Assembly: GCA_902575065.1 (NCBI GenBank)
Contig: CACGPU010000006.1
Coordinates: 1 to 64,000, forward strand
Direction: 5' to 3'
DNA: 64,000 nt
DNA from: an uncultured Alphaproteobacteria bacterium
GTDB lineage: Bacteria; Pseudomonadota; Alphaproteobacteria; HIMB59
In this document: positions 62,073-64,000 of the stretch, piece after piece
Position numbering within the stretch: the stretch's first letter is position 1
Layout of the letters: every line of letters begins with the position of its first letter
The notes under the pieces: model-generated
Database searches by the model: none
Seen by the model: only the letters and a program-made list of their open reading frames with translations
What the model was told of the DNA's origin: nothing
Made by a program: the position numbers and the translations under genes

Positions 62073-62849
62073 GTGTTTGAATATCCTAGTTTTTTATCAC
62101 CAGTAGCTTTTGAGCTGTTCGGTTTAACCATAAGGTGGTACAGCATATCTTATATTCTTGGATTTATTTACTTTTATTTTTTTGCATATAATAATTTAAA
62201 GCTATTTAGTTTAGATAAAAAAAAGCTTGAAGACTTATTTTTTTATTTATTTATTTCTGTCATAATTGGTGGACGATTGGGATATGCAATTTTTTATAAT
62301 TTGAATTTTTATATTCAAAACCCTTTTGAAATATTTAAAGTTTGGCAGGGTGGTATGTCATTTCACGGAGCTTTAATTTGTATTATCTTAACAACTATTA
62401 TATTTTCAATTAAAAAAAACATTTCTGTTTTTAAATTATCTGATCTTTTAAGTATAACTGCTCCGGTTGGAATTTTTTTAGGGAGAATTTCTAATTTTCT
62501 AAATAAAGAATTAATAGGAAAGCCAACAGATTTTTTCTTAAGCGTTCGTTACCCAAATGAGGATTTTCATAGACATATATCTCAAATATATGAAGCAGTA
62601 TTTGAAGGATTAATACCAGCTATTTTACTCTTATTATTATATTATAAATTAAAATTAAAAAATGGTATTATAACATCTTTCTTTTTAATTAATTATGGAT
62701 TATCTAGAATTATAATTGAAAATTTTAGAATGCCAGATATTCAAGTAGGCTTAAAGTTTAATTTATTAACTCAGGGTCAACTGTTATCAATTCCAATTGT
62801 CATACTTGGTTTTTATTTTTTATATTTATGTCAATACAAACAAAAATAG
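62073..62849 (+). CDS. lgt: prolipoprotein diacylglyceryl transferase
   Basis: A 258-residue inner-membrane enzyme that puts diacylglycerol on the lipobox Cys. It starts with GTG (chosen from FxPVAFELFGLTIRWYSISY at the N terminus). Key elements are the RWY motif, GGRLGYAIFYN, GGMSFHGAL with the catalytic His region, GRISNFLNKELIGKPTD (usually GRxxNFxNGE, here NKE) and RIIIENFRMPD. Seven helices. The window encodes at least one lipobox substrate (48509-49093). Its 3' end overlaps midA by 22 bases. Confidence 0.95.
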   Translation: MFEYPSFLSPVAFELFGLTIRWYSISYILGFIYFYFFAYNNLKLFSLDKKKLEDLFFYLFISVIIGGRLGYAIFYNLNFYIQNPFEIFKVWQGGMSFHGALICIILTTIIFSIKKNISVFKLSDLLSITAPVGIFLGRISNFLNKELIGKPTDFFLSVRYPNEDFHRHISQIYEAVFEGLIPAILLLLLYYKLKLKNGIITSFFLINYGLSRIIIENFRMPDIQVGLKFNLLTQGQLLSIPIVILGFYFLYLCQYKQK

Positions 62850-63859
62850 ATACCATCATCAAATCAGTTGGTTCAATCAGCATTCAAGATTTTGTAGAAA
62901 TCTCTAATTTTGACAAAGACTCAGGCTTCTATGATAAATCAAATATTGAAAAAATTGGCAAAGATGGTCAGTTTATAACTTCGCCTGAGATATCCTCTTT
63001 ATTTAGCATAGCCCTTTCTAATCAGTTTTTAAAAGAATTTCCAAAGACAAAAAATGTAAATTTATTGGAGTTAGGACCTGGTAATGGGATACTTACATTT
63101 GATATTTATCATTATCTTAAATCAAAGAATATCAATATAAATCACATTACATTATTAGAGAGAAGTGATTATTTTAAAAAAAAAATTTTTGAAAGATCAG
63201 ATCTAAAAGTTAATTTTATAGACAATATCTATGATTATGAAATAGATAACGAAGATATTGTTTTTATTTACTCCAATGAATTTTTTGACGCCTTTGGGTC
63301 TAAGCAATTTATATTTAATAACGGTAATTTTAATGAAATAAAAATATCAAAGGAAAATAATAAATATTTTTTAATTCAAGATAGTGTGGCAATATCTGGA
63401 GAATTAATAGATCGCTATCCAAAATATAAATTTAAAAATAATGATATACTTGAGCATTCAAATTTAATTTTGAATATACTGAATGATATTCAAAAATTAA
63501 ATTGCAAAAATTATTTTTTTACTACAACTGATTATGGCTACACGAAATTGCCATTTAAAAGTACACTTAGATTACTATCTGGCCATAAAAAATTAGACTT
63601 ATTTGATAAATTTGAAAACGTTGATTATTCTTTTGGCGTTAATTTCGAGTTACTTAAGGATTTTTTTATTAGTAAAAATCCACAAATCATAAATCAAAAA
63701 GATTTAATTTGTAATAACCTCCCAAACGAATACCTAAAATCAACTAACAAGAATATTAGAGAAATTATAGAGTTAATTAGTGGAGAAAAATTTAATGATA
63801 TGGGTCAAGTATTTTTGAATCTCTCTTTTAAAAATGAAGAAACAATCAGTAAAATTTAA
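62828..63859 (+). CDS. MidA/NDUFAF7-family SAM-dependent methyltransferase
   Basis: A 343-residue class I methyltransferase of the DUF185/MidA family: TIIKSVGSISIQDFVEISNF, GQFITSPEISSLFSIALSNQ and the SAM loop LLELGPGNGILTFDI. Human NDUFAF7 methylates an arginine of a complex-I subunit; bacterial members may act similarly. The SPEIS segment is a family hallmark. It follows lgt and precedes pgeF, the usual alphaproteobacterial order. Confidence 0.9.
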   Translation: MSIQTKIDTIIKSVGSISIQDFVEISNFDKDSGFYDKSNIEKIGKDGQFITSPEISSLFSIALSNQFLKEFPKTKNVNLLELGPGNGILTFDIYHYLKSKNININHITLLERSDYFKKKIFERSDLKVNFIDNIYDYEIDNEDIVFIYSNEFFDAFGSKQFIFNNGNFNEIKISKENNKYFLIQDSVAISGELIDRYPKYKFKNNDILEHSNLILNILNDIQKLNCKNYFFTTTDYGYTKLPFKSTLRLLSGHKKLDLFDKFENVDYSFGVNFELLKDFFISKNPQIINQKDLICNNLPNEYLKSTNKNIREIIELISGEKFNDMGQVFLNLSFKNEETISKI

Positions 63860-64000
63860 GTTTTTTAATAATAAAAATGGAAAATCAAAGGGAATTTATA
63901 ATTCACTTAATTGCGGTTTAAAGTCTAGAGATAATAAAAAAAATGTAAAAGAAAATATTGATATTGCTAGAAATCTTATATCTAAAGAAAAAAAATTATT
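63834..64000 (+). CDS. pgeF: YfiH/PgeF laccase-domain protein, N terminus only
   Basis: The frame continues beyond the window end; 55 codons are visible. It shows NGKSKGIYNSLNCGLKSRDN, the conserved N-terminal signature (GxSxGxYxSLNxGxxxxD) of the YfiH purine-nucleoside phosphorylase/adenosine deaminase family, here linked to peptidoglycan quality control in some bacteria. The ATG at 63834 overlaps the end of the midA gene by 26 bases. Confidence 0.85.
   Translation, partial: MKKQSVKFKFFNNKNGKSKGIYNSLNCGLKSRDNKKNVKENIDIARNLISKEKKL

Overview
The window reads as a stretch of core chromosome from a small, AT-rich (about 30 % G+C by eye), probably free-living marine alphaproteobacterium. The evidence is gene order and family type. 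murA-hisG-hisD-infA-RNase E/G, coq9 next to rpsU, three-subunit pntAA-pntAB-pntB, uvrC-pgsA-moaD-moaE, ilvE beside a MarR/OmpR (PetP/PetR-like) pair, and lgt-midA-pgeF beside ubiK-ybjN-proC are all alphaproteobacterial arrangements. Intergenic gaps are short, many genes overlap by 1-4 bases, and TTG or GTG starts are frequent, which suggests a streamlined genome (SAR11-, HIMB59- or similar type). The exact lineage cannot be fixed from the sequence alone. No gap exceeds 300 bases, and I see no insertion sequence, prophage, CRISPR array or plasmid function.

Layout. 1-3110: a cut-off small protein, an NTF2-like protein, a MazG-like pyrophosphohydrolase, a two-subunit transketolase and tRNA-Phe. 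3121-7779: a leftward operon (small basic ORF, murA, hisG, hisD, infA, RNase G-like). 7802-11551: clpB, then a run of small membrane proteins. 11565-17793: an accessory-looking zone with a Cys-rich anchored protein, an FG-GAP/ASPIC protein, a circularly permuted ATP-grasp protein facing an Anbu proteasome-like peptidase, several small membrane or secreted proteins, a 26-residue Cys-rich ORF and tRNA-Thr. 17845-21517: a surface-glycan-like set (UbiA-family transferase, methyltransferase, polytopic GT-C-like protein). 21518-21763: an intergenic region with strong RNA-like folding potential. 21764-26554: a one-cysteine Bcp peroxiredoxin, a betainyl-CoA-thioesterase-like protein, a beta-hydroxyacid dehydrogenase, a BASS transporter, a FrnE/DsbA protein and histidinol-phosphatase. 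26551-30517: a leftward iron-ADH / glutamine-synthetase-like / aldehyde-dehydrogenase cluster that resembles a gamma-glutamylation route for an amino alcohol or amine.

31147-46233: coq9/rpsU, the transhydrogenase operon, an ABC1 kinase, pepF, DUF1244, pyruvate kinase, aspartate aminotransferase, uvrB, a Ca/Na exchanger and an AsmA-like protein. 46222-52496: the leftward aminopeptidase-SLT-gshA-gshB operon, divergent from htpG and a zinc-finger microprotein. 52493-64000: a LysR regulator, uvrC-pgsA-moaDE, ilvE, the PetP/PetR/histidine-kinase set, csaA-(unknown)-proC-ybjN, short ubiK, lgt-midA and the start of pgeF.

Most of the window is conventional. The places that deserve a second look are the reduced Anbu locus with its small neighbours (including a heptad-repeat secreted protein and the metallothionein-like 26-mer), the structured intergenic element near 21.6 kb, the gamma-glutamyl catabolic cluster, and the small ORF translationally coupled to murA.
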